The notes beneath the pieces are model-generated. The model did not search any database, was not told the DNA's origin, and was given only the letters and a program-made list of their open reading frames with translations. Below are positions 7,975 to 17,350 of a stretch of DNA of 38,451 nucleotides, in pieces. Numbering within the stretch: the stretch's first letter is position 1; each line of letters starts with the position of its first letter. Location of the stretch: the NCBI GenBank assembly GCA_948602995.1, contig CAPEBR010000036.1, forward strand, positions 1 through 38,451. Direction: 5' to 3'. Made by a program: the position numbers and the translations under genes. Origin of the DNA: an uncultured Dorea sp. (lineage in GTDB: Bacteria; Bacillota; Clostridia; Lachnospirales; Lachnospiraceae).

Positions 7975-8982
7975 CTATAGCAGGAAGATATCATTCTGTC
8001 TGCAGACTTCCCTCATTTCCCCTGGCCAGATGCTTGCCTGTACCTCGCCCACATGGGCGCGGTCTAAAAGCAGCATACAGAGCCTTGACTGGCCGATTCC
8101 TCCGCCAATGGTAAGGGGAAGCTCTCCTGCAAGAAGCATCTTATGATAAGGAAGCTCTCTTCTCTCCTCACAGCCTGCCTTCTTAAGCTGTTCATCCAGC
8201 GATTTCTCATCCACACGGATTCCCATACTGGAAATTTCCAGGGCACATTCCAGTGGATCATGCCAGAACAAAATATCCCCGTTCAGCTGCCAGTCGTCAT
8301 AATCCGGCGCACGTCCGTCATGCGGAATTCCGCTTTCGAGCTTATCTCCGATCTGCATCAAGAAGACGCATCCGTATTCCTTCGTAATCAGATTCTCCCG
8401 CTCCTTAGGCGTCTTATCCGGGTAACGGTCCTCTAACTCCTGGGAGGTGAGAAATGTAATATCACCCGGCAGATGCTTCACTGCATTTGGATACCGGTAC
8501 CACACTTCATGCTGCATATGCTTAATGATCTTAAAGATGGTCCGCACCGTCTCCTTAAGCTTGTCTACCGTACGCTCCTCTCTTGTAATTACCTTCTCCC
8601 AGTCCCACTGATCCACATAGCAGGAATGCAGGTTATCCGGCTCTTCGTCCCGGCGGATCGCATTCATGTTCGTATACAGCCCCTCTCCCGGCTTGAATTT
8701 GTATTCATAGAGAGCCATACGCTTCCACTTTGCAAGGGAATGGACCACCTCCACCGTCTCTTTTGGGATCGCCGCCATGTCAAACTGAACCGGCCGCTCC
8801 ACACCGTTCAGGTCATCGTTAAGACCACTGCTTCTCTCCACAAACAGGGGCGCGGAGATTCGCTCCAGATTCATTTCCTTTCCAAATTCCTTTTGGAAGG
8901 TATCCCGTATGTATTTAATTGCTTCCTGTGTCTCCCTCACGGTCAGATGGGGATCATAATGTCTTGGTATCACTAATGCCAT
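7975..8982 (-). CDS. asnA: Aspartate-ammonia ligase (asparagine synthetase A)
   Basis: The protein is about 335 residues, typical of AsnA, which makes asparagine from aspartate, ammonia and ATP using a class II tRNA-synthetase-like fold. Recognisable segments are VERSSGLNDDLNGVERPVQFD, the KWKRMALYEY and DQWDWEK blocks, and the C-terminal GGGIGQSRLCMLLL with the class II motif 3 arginine. The ATG at 8982 is favoured because AAAGGAG lies 9-10 nt upstream; the earlier ATG at 8991 is almost in contact with that site. It starts 23 nt after the metH-like stop and is probably in the same transcript. Confidence 0.95.
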   Translation of the reverse strand: MALVIPRHYDPHLTVRETQEAIKYIRDTFQKEFGKEMNLERISAPLFVERSSGLNDDLNGVERPVQFDMAAIPKETVEVVHSLAKWKRMALYEYKFKPGEGLYTNMNAIRRDEEPDNLHSCYVDQWDWEKVITREERTVDKLKETVRTIFKIIKHMQHEVWYRYPNAVKHLPGDITFLTSQELEDRYPDKTPKERENLITKEYGCVFLMQIGDKLESGIPHDGRAPDYDDWQLNGDILFWHDPLECALEISSMGIRVDEKSLDEQLKKAGCEERRELPYHKMLLAGELPLTIGGGIGQSRLCMLLLDRAHVGEVQASIWPGEMREVCRQNDIFLL

Positions 8983-9005
8983 TGTTCTCATTCTCCTTTT
9001 TTGTT

Positions 9006-11399
9006 TTATGCGAAGCAGCTCTGTGCGTAATAGACAGACTGCATCGCATCCTTTCCGTAGAAATCAGCTCCAATCATATCTGCATACTCCTGATTCAATA
9101 CAGCCCCGCCAACCATAACTTTACAGTCCGGTTTTTTCTCTCTCAGCAGCCGGATGGTTTCCTCCATACTGACCACAGTGGTCGTCATCAATGCGCTTAA
9201 TCCGACAAGCTTTACATGATTACGGACGGCAGCATCCACAATCTTTTCGGGATCCACATCCTTTCCAAGATCAATCACATCAAAGCTGTAATTCTCCAGC
9301 AGTACCTTCACAATATTTTTTCCAATATCATGTATATCGCCTTTTACTGTTGCAAGAACGATTTTTTCTTTTTTCTGCTCTTCATCCCCGGCCTGTGCAA
9401 GCGCATCCTTTAAAACAGCAAACGCAATCTTCGCGGCATCCGCACTCATAAGAAGCTGAGGCAGAAATACGGTTCCCTTTTCAAAACCCTTTCCTACTGT
9501 ATCAAGAGCTGGTATCATATCCTCGTTGATAATCTCCAGAGGCTTTTTCTCAGACAGAAGCTCCCGGGCTGCATGATGCGCCTCTTCCTTCAGTCCCTTC
9601 TCAATAGCAGACTTTAATGTAACCCTTGTATCCTTTACCGCATGAGCTGCATTCTTCTGGCCTGCGTACTGTCCGATATACCGCTCACAGTTCTTGTCAT
9701 GATTCATCAGTGCACAGTAGGAATACCAGGAACGCATCATATCCTCAGACAGTGGATTGATGATTGCAGCGCTTAGTCCTGCATGCATGGCCAGGGTAAA
9801 GAAGTTCGAATTCACGGCCTGGCGGCAGGGAAGACCAAAGGAAATGTTAGAGACCCCCAGCACGGTACATACCCCGTACTGCTCTTTTACAAGCTTCAAT
9901 GCCTCCAGAGTCGTCCTTGCACCCTCCGGATCGGAGCTTATCGTCATGGCAAGCACATCTATAACAAGGTCCTTCCTGGGGATTTTGTACTTTTCTGCTT
10001 CCCGGATAATTTTTCCGGCAATAGCCGCCCTGCCCTCCGGGGTATCCGGAATACCATCCTCATCAAGAGTCAGTCCTACTACTACCCCGCCATACTTCTG
10101 AATCAGCGGAAAGACAGCATCCATTGACTCCTGCTTTCCGTTTACGGAATTCACCATGGGTTTTCCGTTGTAAATCCGCATGGCGGCCTCAAGAGCTTTC
10201 ACATCCACTGTATCAATCTGAAGAGGAAGGCTCGTCACACTCTGAAGCTCTGTCACAGTCTCTTTCATAAGCGCCGGCTCGTCAATGTCCGGAAGTCCTA
10301 CATTCACATCCAGGATATGTGCTCCAGCATCCTGCTGTGCAATTCCCTCCCGCAGAATATAATCAATGTCATGCTCTTTTAATGCCTGTTTAAACCTTTT
10401 TTTTCCTGTAGGATTGATCCGTTCCCCGATCACACGGGGCTCATCTCCTAAAATCACTGCTTTTCCATAGGAGGAAACAATTGTATACTCTTTCGGCTCC
10501 CTCTTTTCTCTTTTCGAAAGGTCCTTAAGCTTTTCCGTCTTCTTAACCAGGGCGCTGATATGCCTGGGCGTCGTCCCGCAGCAGCCTCCAACAGCACTTG
10601 CACCCTTCTCCACAATCTCACGCATGACTTTTGCAAATTCTGCCGGCGAGACATCATAATAGACCTGTCCGTCCTTCTGCTTCGGCAGACCTGCATTAGG
10701 TTTGACAATAACCGGGACAGTGGCATATTTCAGAATCTCCTCCAGTATGGGAAGCATCTGTTCCGGGCCCATACCGCAATTAATCCCCAGTGCGTCTACC
10801 TTAAGCCCTTCTAAAAGGGCAACCACTGACGGAACATCCCCTCCTGTAAGGAGCTTGCCATTCTCATCAAAAATCATGGTGGCAAATACCGGGAGCTTTG
10901 TGTTTTCCTTTGCTGCCAGCACCGCAGCCTTCACCTCATAGGTATCACTCATGGTCTCAATATGAATCAGGTCGGCTCCCGCCTCCTCCCCGTACTGCAC
11001 CACTTCCTTATATGCCTCATAGGCATCCTCAAAGCTCAGGTCACCCATGGGCTTTAGAAGCTTTCCGGTAGGTCCGAGATCAAGAGCTGCATACACCTCC
11101 CTCCCATCATGGACACCCATCCAGGCTCCCTCTTTTACATTCACCACAGCCGCTGCCACAATATCCTCAAGCTCAAACTCTGTATTATGAAATTTCAGTG
11201 CATTTGCTCCGAAGGTATTCGTAAGCACAATATCGCTGCCCGCTTCAAAATACTGCCTGTGAATATCAACCATCTCTTCCGTATGTGTCAGGTTCCATGT
11301 CTCTGGCAGTTCTCCCGCCTTCATCCCCTTCTCCTGGAGAAGCGTCCCGGTACCTCCGTCAAAATACAGCAGTTCTTTTCCAAGTCTTTCAAGTATCAT
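9006..11399 (-). CDS. metH: Cobalamin-dependent methionine synthase, short form without activation domain
   Basis: At 797 residues it has the first three MetH modules but lacks the C-terminal reactivation domain. The homocysteine methyltransferase barrel comes first, with zinc-ligand motifs GINCGMGP and GGCCGTTPRHI. It is followed by the pterin-binding domain (VIGERINPTGKKRFK), the cap, and the B12 domain with DIHDIGKNIV, whose His is the lower cobalt ligand. It transfers the methyl group of methyltetrahydrofolate to homocysteine. The missing activation function is encoded by the next upstream gene, 23 nt away, and metF, which supplies methyl-THF, is just beyond. This operon is consistent with a split MetH system. 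Confidence 0.95.
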   Translation of the reverse strand: MILERLGKELLYFDGGTGTLLQEKGMKAGELPETWNLTHTEEMVDIHRQYFEAGSDIVLTNTFGANALKFHNTEFELEDIVAAAVVNVKEGAWMGVHDGREVYAALDLGPTGKLLKPMGDLSFEDAYEAYKEVVQYGEEAGADLIHIETMSDTYEVKAAVLAAKENTKLPVFATMIFDENGKLLTGGDVPSVVALLEGLKVDALGINCGMGPEQMLPILEEILKYATVPVIVKPNAGLPKQKDGQVYYDVSPAEFAKVMREIVEKGASAVGGCCGTTPRHISALVKKTEKLKDLSKREKREPKEYTIVSSYGKAVILGDEPRVIGERINPTGKKRFKQALKEHDIDYILREGIAQQDAGAHILDVNVGLPDIDEPALMKETVTELQSVTSLPLQIDTVDVKALEAAMRIYNGKPMVNSVNGKQESMDAVFPLIQKYGGVVVGLTLDEDGIPDTPEGRAAIAGKIIREAEKYKIPRKDLVIDVLAMTISSDPEGARTTLEALKLVKEQYGVCTVLGVSNISFGLPCRQAVNSNFFTLAMHAGLSAAIINPLSEDMMRSWYSYCALMNHDKNCERYIGQYAGQKNAAHAVKDTRVTLKSAIEKGLKEEAHHAARELLSEKKPLEIINEDMIPALDTVGKGFEKGTVFLPQLLMSADAAKIAFAVLKDALAQAGDEEQKKEKIVLATVKGDIHDIGKNIVKVLLENYSFDVIDLGKDVDPEKIVDAAVRNHVKLVGLSALMTTTVVSMEETIRLLREKKPDCKVMVGGAVLNQEYADMIGADFYGKDAMQSVYYAQSCFA

Positions 11400-11422
11400 C
11401 TGTGCTTTGCTCCTTTTTGTCC

Positions 11423-12139
11423 TTAATCTGTAATTTTATGTTGATCGCTGCATGCACGGGACTCTGGCTTTTCCAAAACACGCTGTCCCTCCTGCCGCCG
11501 GTAAATACAGTCTGTTTTTCTGCATTCCTCACATCCTTTTCTGTGGCACGGAACCTCTTCTTTGCTGATCCCGATTACTGCTGTCACTGATTTGGAAGGG
11601 GTAAGCATATACCGGTCTGTCATTGTAAGCCCGATCTTCTTTGCGCATTCCAGCATCCGGATCACATCCTCCTGATGTGAAATGTCAAAATCCCCATACC
11701 CCGGACTAAAACGCGGTCTCAGATAGCATCCTTTCATTTCAGCCGCTTTCCTGTGCTCCTCCTGCCAGTCATCCAGGTACTCTTCTAAAAGAGCAGCCGC
11801 GCACGCCTGCAGCACAACTGTCTTTGACATATCCATAAGGGAATACCGCCGAAGCAGCATATCCACCTCTATTCCAAGGGTTGCACCCAGCATCACCGCC
11901 TCCTGGCAGCCCTTCATATTCTTTGCAAGATTCTTGCTTCTAATCTCTAATTCTCCGATTTTCACTCCGCCGTCATCAGGAACCTCCAACTCAAAGATGC
12001 GATAGACGATCCGACATTTCGCCGTCCTGTCAAGCTCCTTAAAGGAATCCCTGATCAGCGTCTCTGTCTTTTCGTCTACCGCATGTCTTCCATATCCAAG
12101 ATAACGGACAGCCTCTTTTTCTCTCCTGTCCATATCCAT
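11423..12139 (-). CDS. Methionine synthase activation-domain protein (split MetH C-terminal part)
   Basis: This 238-residue soluble protein resembles the SAM-binding reactivation domain of MetH: RYLGYGRHAVDEKT at the start and PRFSPGYGDFDISHQ in the middle, the region that contacts SAM in MetH. A cysteine-rich tail (CHRKGCEECRKTDC) may bind metal or be redox active. It probably presents SAM for remethylation of oxidised cobalamin on the adjacent synthase. A GAGG site lies before the first ATG; the second ATG (12133) is equally possible. It sits between metF and the metH-like gene, all in one direction. Confidence 0.88.
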   Translation of the reverse strand: MDMDRREKEAVRYLGYGRHAVDEKTETLIRDSFKELDRTAKCRIVYRIFELEVPDDGGVKIGELEIRSKNLAKNMKGCQEAVMLGATLGIEVDMLLRRYSLMDMSKTVVLQACAAALLEEYLDDWQEEHRKAAEMKGCYLRPRFSPGYGDFDISHQEDVIRMLECAKKIGLTMTDRYMLTPSKSVTAVIGISKEEVPCHRKGCEECRKTDCIYRRQEGQRVLEKPESRACSDQHKITD

Positions 12140-12219
12140 AATGCCTCAGTTCAGATACATCTGTCTGAAAATTCTGCCAGTCCTTTCGCTAAATCTGCAA
12201 TCAGCAAACCTGCTGAATC

Positions 12220-13101
12220 TTATGCTTCTGTCTTTACAATACTCGAAAGATTACTCATGATTGCCGCAGCCACCTCTGGCTTATTCATGGAATAGACATG
12301 TACATGGTTGATACCATTGGCAATCAGATCAATAATCTGATCTGTCGCATAGGCTATTCCCGCCTGCTTCATGGCCTCAGGATCCTCGCCGAACCGGTCA
12401 AGTATCGCCACAAATCTCTGAGGAAGCACAGTGCCGGACAGTTCCAGCGTTCTCTTCATCTGCTTCGCGTTGGTAATTGGCATAATCCCTGGAAGCACAG
12501 GAATCGTGATACCCTTCTCCCTGATTCTGTAAAGGAAATTATACAGGATATTATTATCAAAAAACATCTGTGTCGTAAGAAAGTCCACCCCACAGTCCAC
12601 CTTATGCTTCAGATTCATAATATCATCCTTCTTATGCTCCGTCTCTACATGCCCTTCCGGATAACACGCAGCCCCAATACAAAAATCTCCCTGGGTCTTA
12701 ATATCCTCAATAAGCTCGCAGGCATATCTGTACTGTCCTGGAAGAGGAAACGCCATGTCCTTTGGCCTGTCCCCCCGAAGCGCCAGAATATTCTCAATCT
12801 CCTGCTCCTTCAGTTCTTCAATCACCTTATGCACCTCATCCTTCGTAGAAGATACGCAGGTCAGATGCGCAAGGCTCGTAACCCCTAATTCTTTAATATG
12901 TGAAGCAATCTTCACTGTATTTCTGCTCGTACCGCCGCCCGCGCCATAGGTCACACTAATATATGACGGTTTTAACGCTGCAATCCTGTCTGCCGCGGAC
13001 AACACGCTTTCATACCCCGCCTCCGTTTTCGGAGGAAATATTTCAAATGAAATATGCGGATCTGTATCCTTCAATATGTCTTTTATCTTACATGTCATCA
13101 T
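12220..13101 (-). CDS. metF: 5,10-methylenetetrahydrofolate reductase
   Basis: The frame is open further upstream, but homology begins at MTCKIKDILKDTDPHISFEIFPPKT. The paired ATGs at 13101 and 13098 are therefore the likely start, preceded by GAGG at 6-9 nt. The product of about 293 residues has the MetF FAD-barrel features: FEIFPPKTEAGYE near the start, SVTYGAGG, ALRGDRP and FLTTQMFFDN. It reduces methylene-THF to methyl-THF, the methyl donor for the synthase downstream. It overlaps the 3' end of glgA by about 11 nt, so translation is coupled to an unrelated glycogen gene. Confidence 0.94.
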   Translation of the reverse strand: MMTCKIKDILKDTDPHISFEIFPPKTEAGYESVLSAADRIAALKPSYISVTYGAGGGTSRNTVKIASHIKELGVTSLAHLTCVSSTKDEVHKVIEELKEQEIENILALRGDRPKDMAFPLPGQYRYACELIEDIKTQGDFCIGAACYPEGHVETEHKKDDIMNLKHKVDCGVDFLTTQMFFDNNILYNFLYRIREKGITIPVLPGIMPITNAKQMKRTLELSGTVLPQRFVAILDRFGEDPEAMKQAGIAYATDQIIDLIANGINHVHVYSMNKPEVAAAIMSNLSSIVKTEA

Positions 13102-14524
13102 ATAATGCCTCATACTGTTTTGCGGAATTCTTCCAGGAGAAGTCCTTCTCCATTCCCCGTTCTGCGATCTTATTCCAGTCTCTCTTTCTGTCGTAGTAAA
13201 TCCTCTCTGCATAGCGGATCGTGCCAAGCATCTCGTGAGCATTATAATTCAGGAAACTAAAGCCTGTTCCTGTCTTTTCATACTCATTATACGCCTCCAC
13301 CGTATCTTTAAGGCCTCCCGTCTCCCTTACAATTGGAACGGTCCCATACTTAAGGCTCATAAGCTGGCTTAAGCCGCAGGGCTCAAAGAGCGACGGCATA
13401 AGGAACGCGTCGCTTGCAGCATATATCCTGTGGGACAGAGGTTCGGAGTAATAAATATTCGCTGACACCTTGCCCTGATATTTCCATTCAAAATGCCGAA
13501 ACATATTCTCGTACTGCTCCTCTCCGGTTCCGAGAACCACGATCTGCACCGCATCCTGACAAAGCTCATCCATGATATAAGCAACTAGATCGAATCCCTT
13601 CTGGTCCGTAAGTCTGGACACGATCCCGATCATCATGATCTTCGGATCCTGCTCCAGATTCAGCTCCTTCTGAAGGGCAATCTTATTCTTAACCTTCTCC
13701 TTACGGAAACTCTCAACATTGTAGTTCTTCTCAATACATGTGTCTGTCTCTGGATTAAAATCATCATAGTCAATTCCATTCACAATACCGGACAGGCAGT
13801 TAGAGCGGGCGCGCATCAGACCGTCAAGCTTCTCCCCGTAGAATGGCATCTTAATCTCTTCTGCATATGAGTTGCTTACTGTTGTAATCCGGTCAGCATA
13901 TACAATTCCGCCCTTCAGATAATTAGCATCCTTATAAGCCTCCAGCTTGTCCGGCGCGAAATAATACTGGGGCAGCCCCGTAATGTCCCTTACTCTTTTC
14001 GTATCCCATGTTCCCTGGAACTTCAGATTATGGATTGTCATAATCGTCCTAATTCCACGGTAGTATTCATTCGAATATCGGAAATTATCCAGAAAGATGG
14101 GGACAAGCCCTGTCTGCCAGTCATGGCAGTGGATAATATCCGGTCTGAAATTAATTACCGGAAGTGCACTTAACACTGCTTTGGAGAAAAATGCAAACTT
14201 TTCTATGTCCGCATACATATCCCCGTATGGTGCAAAACCGTTAAAATAGTATTCATTATCTATAAAGTAGAATGTAATCCCATCGTACTGTGTCTCCAGT
14301 ACTCCTACGTACTGTGTCCTCCATCCAAGATCCATGTAAAAATGGCTGTGGTATGTCAGTTTTTCCTTCCACTGTTCTTTCATACACATGTACTTCGGAA
14401 GCATGACTCTTACATCATATTTTTCTTTATCAAAATTCTTAGGCAGGGTTCCTGCCACATCGGCAAGTCCTCCCGTCTTTATAAATGGCACTGCCTCTGA
14501 AGTTGCAAAAAGTATTTTTTTCAT
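13088..14524 (-). CDS. glgA: Glycogen synthase (ADP-glucose type)
   Basis: This 478-residue GT5 glycosyltransferase starts MKKILFATSEAVPFIKTGGL, containing the ADP-glucose-binding KTGGLADV motif. The C-terminal domain carries MPSLFEPCGLSQL with the catalytic glutamate. It elongates alpha-1,4-glucan from ADP-glucose. GGGAGG lies 9 nt upstream. A TATAAT box about 40 nt before the start has a poor -35 partner. No other glycogen genes are in the window; its neighbours are spo0A upstream and metF downstream. Clostridia store glycogen before sporulation, so closeness to spo0A is suggestive but not proof of coregulation. Confidence 0.96.
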   Translation of the reverse strand: MKKILFATSEAVPFIKTGGLADVAGTLPKNFDKEKYDVRVMLPKYMCMKEQWKEKLTYHSHFYMDLGWRTQYVGVLETQYDGITFYFIDNEYYFNGFAPYGDMYADIEKFAFFSKAVLSALPVINFRPDIIHCHDWQTGLVPIFLDNFRYSNEYYRGIRTIMTIHNLKFQGTWDTKRVRDITGLPQYYFAPDKLEAYKDANYLKGGIVYADRITTVSNSYAEEIKMPFYGEKLDGLMRARSNCLSGIVNGIDYDDFNPETDTCIEKNYNVESFRKEKVKNKIALQKELNLEQDPKIMMIGIVSRLTDQKGFDLVAYIMDELCQDAVQIVVLGTGEEQYENMFRHFEWKYQGKVSANIYYSEPLSHRIYAASDAFLMPSLFEPCGLSQLMSLKYGTVPIVRETGGLKDTVEAYNEYEKTGTGFSFLNYNAHEMLGTIRYAERIYYDRKRDWNKIAERGMEKDFSWKNSAKQYEALYDDM

Positions 14525-14593
14525 CGTTCTCTTCCTCCCGACTTTGCGATATCTTATATGTATTATACCGCATTTCTCCCCGGAAGGAAAGTA

Positions 14594-15388
14594 TTATCTG
14601 TTTTTATATTCTAAACGAATTGTATCTGCAATAAGTGCAATGAACTCTGAGTTGGTCGGTTTTCCCTTTCCGTTGCTTACCGTATAGCCGAACAACTCGT
14701 CTAATGTATCCAGCTTTCCTCTGCTCCACGCCACCTCAATTGCATGCCGGATCGCCCTTTCTACGCGGCTTGACGTTGTCTGATGCTTTTTTGCTACCGT
14801 TGGATATAAGACCTTCGTAATGGCGTTCAGGACGTCCATATCCTCGATTGACATAATAATTGCATCCCTTAAGTAATGATACCCTTTAATATGTGCAGGA
14901 ATTCCGATTTCATGAATCATATCTGTCACCCTGGCTTCCAGGTTCACCTTTTTCGGCCTGAGCGCAGCCTCCTGGGACGGTTCTCCTATATATCTTGTCT
15001 CATATCTTGCGGCATGTCCGACGCTTTTTATCCGGTTCAGCACCATCTCATTATTAAATGGCTTGAGAATGTAATAATTAGCCCCCTTTCTGAAAGCATC
15101 TTCTGTAATTCGCTCCTGACTTACCGCTGTCACGATAATAAAACCCGGCCGCTTCTCAATCTCCTTATCCTTGTTCACCATATCCATCACACTTAATCCG
15201 TCCATTTTCGGCATAATCAGATCAAGAAGCATCACATCCGGCTGTTTTTCTTTGATAATTGAGTAGGCTTCCTCCCCATTATTCGCTTTACCTACCAGAT
15301 TCAGGCTCTCGTCCGCATCAATTATTTCGCCAAGTAAATCCAGTATTCTTTCATTATCGTCGGCTATTGCTACTGCTATTTCTCCCAT
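14594..15388 (-). CDS. spo0A: Sporulation response regulator Spo0A
   Basis: The approximately 264-residue protein has an N-terminal receiver domain with the acidic pocket ADDN, phosphoacceptor aspartate in MLLDLIMP and the KP motif in ILKPFN. The C-terminal effector domain carries the conserved recognition helix region SSRVERAIRHAIEVAW. Phosphorylated Spo0A is the master switch for sporulation and stationary-phase genes. A first ATG at 15397 lies only 2 nt after AAAGGAGG; the ATG at 15388 gives better spacing and family agreement. It follows spoIVB, the order conserved in sporulating Firmicutes, with a promoter and 0A box in the gap. Confidence 0.97.
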   Translation of the reverse strand: MGEIAVAIADDNERILDLLGEIIDADESLNLVGKANNGEEAYSIIKEKQPDVMLLDLIMPKMDGLSVMDMVNKDKEIEKRPGFIIVTAVSQERITEDAFRKGANYYILKPFNNEMVLNRIKSVGHAARYETRYIGEPSQEAALRPKKVNLEARVTDMIHEIGIPAHIKGYHYLRDAIIMSIEDMDVLNAITKVLYPTVAKKHQTTSSRVERAIRHAIEVAWSRGKLDTLDELFGYTVSNGKGKPTNSEFIALIADTIRLEYKNR

Positions 15389-15431
15389 TTCCCACATTTC
15401 CTCCTTTCTATACTATAAACCGTCAAATCCC

Positions 15432-15460
15432 ATTATATATTTCGGCATACCTCAAATCAA
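15432..15460 (-). promoter_or_regulatory. Probable sigma-A promoter of spo0A
   Basis: On the minus strand TTGATT (15455-15460) and TATAAT (15432-15437) are separated by exactly 17 nt, about 45-70 nt upstream of the spo0A start. This allows vegetative transcription independent of spoIVB. Confidence 0.65.
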
Positions 15461-15468
15461 GAAATTGC

Positions 15469-15496
15469 TGTCGTAAAAATACTATATTTTTCGACA
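15469..15496. promoter_or_regulatory. Candidate Spo0A-binding boxes
   Basis: TGTCGAA, the core 0A box, occurs on the minus strand at 15490-15496. A one-mismatch copy, TGTCGTA, lies on the plus strand at 15469-15475. Both are just upstream of the -35 of the spo0A promoter, a position consistent with autoregulation. The identification rests on the published consensus only. Confidence 0.55.
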
Positions 15497-15503
15497 GGTT
15501 CTT

Positions 15504-16571
15504 CTATTTCTCGATTTCATCAAGCATATTTTCTATAAATACCCCATATCCCTTTGTCGGATTGTTCACGAACACATGAGTCACTGCTCCAATCAGCTTC
15601 CCGTTCTGTATAATCGGGCTGCCGCTCATACCCTGGACGATTCCTCCAGTCTCATTAAGGAGTTCCTCATCTGTCACTTCAATCGTCAGTCCTTTATTAA
15701 TCTCATTCGTATAATAATCAATGCCGGTTATCTGTATGTCATATTCCTTTATTTCTCCAGATACTGCGCAGCGGATTACAGCAGGACCGTCCTCAATCTC
15801 TTCTTTCTTTGCCGTCTGCATAGACTTCTGCTCAGAAAACAGGGCGTCAATCCGGTCAACGCTGCCAAATATTCCAACCTCTGTATTCTTTGTAATTGTT
15901 CCGAGCACATTATAATTATTATAAACAATAATGCCTTCCATGCCTCCCGGAGAGCCGCTCTCTCCCTTTTGGATATCCCGGATATTTGTGATATAAAGGG
16001 TTCCGTCTGAGATGTTTAGAAGTTCATTCGTATCCACGTCATGGATCCCATGGCCCAGAGCTCCGAATTTACTGTCTGCATTCAAAAATGTCACTGTTCC
16101 AAGTCCCTGTGTGTTATCCCGCACCCAAATGCCAAGCTTGTACTCTGTAAGAGAATACTGTACTGGCCGGAACCGGATATCAAGCTTTTCTTTCTCTCTC
16201 TTAACTGTAAGAACTACCTCGTCCTCTTCAAGATCCTTCACCGCTTCAATCAGCTGTGCCTTTGTGTCAATCTTTTTTCCGTTAAGTCCTACAATATAAT
16301 CCCCGGATTTCACCAGGTGCTCTGCCGGATTATATTCCATACCGTCTATTCCCTCAATACTCTCTGTCCCCAAAATCATGACCCCGTCCGTCTCTAGATA
16401 GATTCCGACCGGCATGCCGCCCGGAATAACCGTTGAATCGGAAACCGCCTCTCCGATGACTTCCTGCCTGATACTGTATTTCTGCGCCTCAATCAGATAA
16501 TATCCTCCTCCGGCAGCAATCAGAAACACGACAATCATAATTAGAATTCTGCGATACCAGTATTTAAACAT
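15504..16571 (-). CDS. spoIVB: SpoIVB serine peptidase (S55 family)
   Basis: The 355-residue protein has an N-terminal membrane anchor (about residues 8-25), a PDZ domain containing HLVKSGDYIVGLNGKKI, and a SpoIVB peptidase domain with GALGHGIHDVDT (catalytic His/Asp region) and GMSGSPI (catalytic Ser). In sporulation it is made in the forespore and cleaves SpoIVFA across the intermembrane space, releasing sigma-K activation. GGGAGG precedes the ATG. The gene normally following recN lies here next to island DNA, so the upstream junction may cut close to its control region; a hairpin remains between. Confidence 0.95.
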   Translation of the reverse strand: MFKYWYRRILIMIVVFLIAAGGGYYLIEAQKYSIRQEVIGEAVSDSTVIPGGMPVGIYLETDGVMILGTESIEGIDGMEYNPAEHLVKSGDYIVGLNGKKIDTKAQLIEAVKDLEEDEVVLTVKREKEKLDIRFRPVQYSLTEYKLGIWVRDNTQGLGTVTFLNADSKFGALGHGIHDVDTNELLNISDGTLYITNIRDIQKGESGSPGGMEGIIVYNNYNVLGTITKNTEVGIFGSVDRIDALFSEQKSMQTAKKEEIEDGPAVIRCAVSGEIKEYDIQITGIDYYTNEINKGLTIEVTDEELLNETGGIVQGMSGSPIIQNGKLIGAVTHVFVNNPTKGYGVFIENMLDEIEK

Positions 16572-16595
16572 CGAAAAGCCTCCCTGTATGCCAAA

Positions 16596-16619
16596 ATAGA
16601 TATCCCGAAGGATATCTAT
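16596..16619. terminator. Stem-loop upstream of spoIVB with UUCG tetraloop on the minus strand
   Basis: A perfect 10-bp stem ATAGATATCC/GGATATCTAT has loop CGAA, read as C(UUCG)G on the minus strand, a very stable RNA loop. TATTTT follows on that strand. It probably ends transcription of whatever gene once lay upstream of spoIVB; here no intact minus-strand gene precedes it. Confidence 0.6.
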
Positions 16620-16721
16620 CTTAGTATGTCGTAATTTAATTGTTTTATGCCAACAAATTTTGCAGCTTTTATACCCTGACCAAAGTCTATGTTCATTCCA
16701 TTCTGACTTTTTAAAATCTCC

Positions 16722-16750
16722 TTGATGTTATTCATCTGACTGCATATAAT
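16722..16750 (+). promoter_or_regulatory. Promoter of the AlbA-like relic
   Basis: TTGATG (16722-16727) and TATAAT (16745-16750) with a 17-nt spacer lie about 30 nt before a GAAGGAGG site and the ATG at 16783. The promoter looks intact although the gene it serves is broken. Confidence 0.65.
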
Positions 16751-16782
16751 ATAACTAAACTATACGAAGGAGGAGAAAGAGC

Positions 16783-17134
16783 ATGAAATTTCTTTCAACA
16801 CTGGAAACCGGGAGCAGCGGGCAGAGGGATTCCTAACAACATCTTGGAAACCTATTCCTCCTTTGCCAATACTTTCGGCGGCACAATCATCCTCGGTATG
16901 TAAGAGAATAAAACAACAAAAGAATTTATCCCCAAAGGCATTCAGCATCTGAAGCAAATGCTCTCAGATATTTGCAACAGACTCAACAACCGGGAGAAGA
17001 TAGATGAAAATATTCTCCTTGAGCATCATGTTTACCATGCTGACTATGACGGAATGGCTTTTATCGTAATGGAAGTGCCCTGTGCTGACCGCCGGGACAA
17101 GCCTGTTTATGTCAGACACAGCACTGACGCTTAA
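16783..17134 (+). pseudogene. AlbA_2 (Schlafen-type AAA-associated) DNA-binding protein remnant
   Basis: A good ribosome binding site and ATG lead into 17 codons and a stop. After a frame change the sequence reads NILETYSSFANTFGGTIILG, a classic AlbA_2 motif. A TAA then interrupts before ENKTTKEFIPKGIQ, and the frame stays open through VMEVPCADRRDKPVYV to a stop at 17132. So there is a frameshift, an in-frame stop, and loss of most of the C-terminal part (family members are usually 400 residues or more). Such proteins are common accessory regulators in Lachnospiraceae. It is surely non-functional. Confidence 0.8.
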
Positions 17135-17136
17135 AT

Positions 17137-17330
17137 TTATCCATGTTTTTTCTGCGCATTGAACCCCTCATTTTCTATTTTCCATCTCATCCTTCCCCGT
17201 TCTGTCAGAGCGGTTACATTTTTTCTAGTCACTGGCAAATCCGTCAGAAACTTACCTTATATCCTTTATAATCTATATCTGTTACATAATCATACCATTT
17301 TTGCAATATACATTCTCACCATCCATAGGC
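17137..17330 (-). pseudogene. Transposase remnant
   Basis: Minus-strand translation gives FLTDLPVTRKN followed by ALTERGRMRWKIENEGFN and a stop at 17137-17139. In other frames just upstream it gives WYDYVTDIDYKGYKV and MDGENVYCKNG. These pieces match the C-terminal half of a DDE transposase type I recall from Lachnospiraceae, joined by at least two frame changes and an apparent deletion between YKGYKVS and FLTDLP. No terminal inverted repeats were found. The family assignment (IS group) is not certain. Confidence 0.55.
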
Positions 17331-17350
17331 ATAAAAATGTGATTACTATG

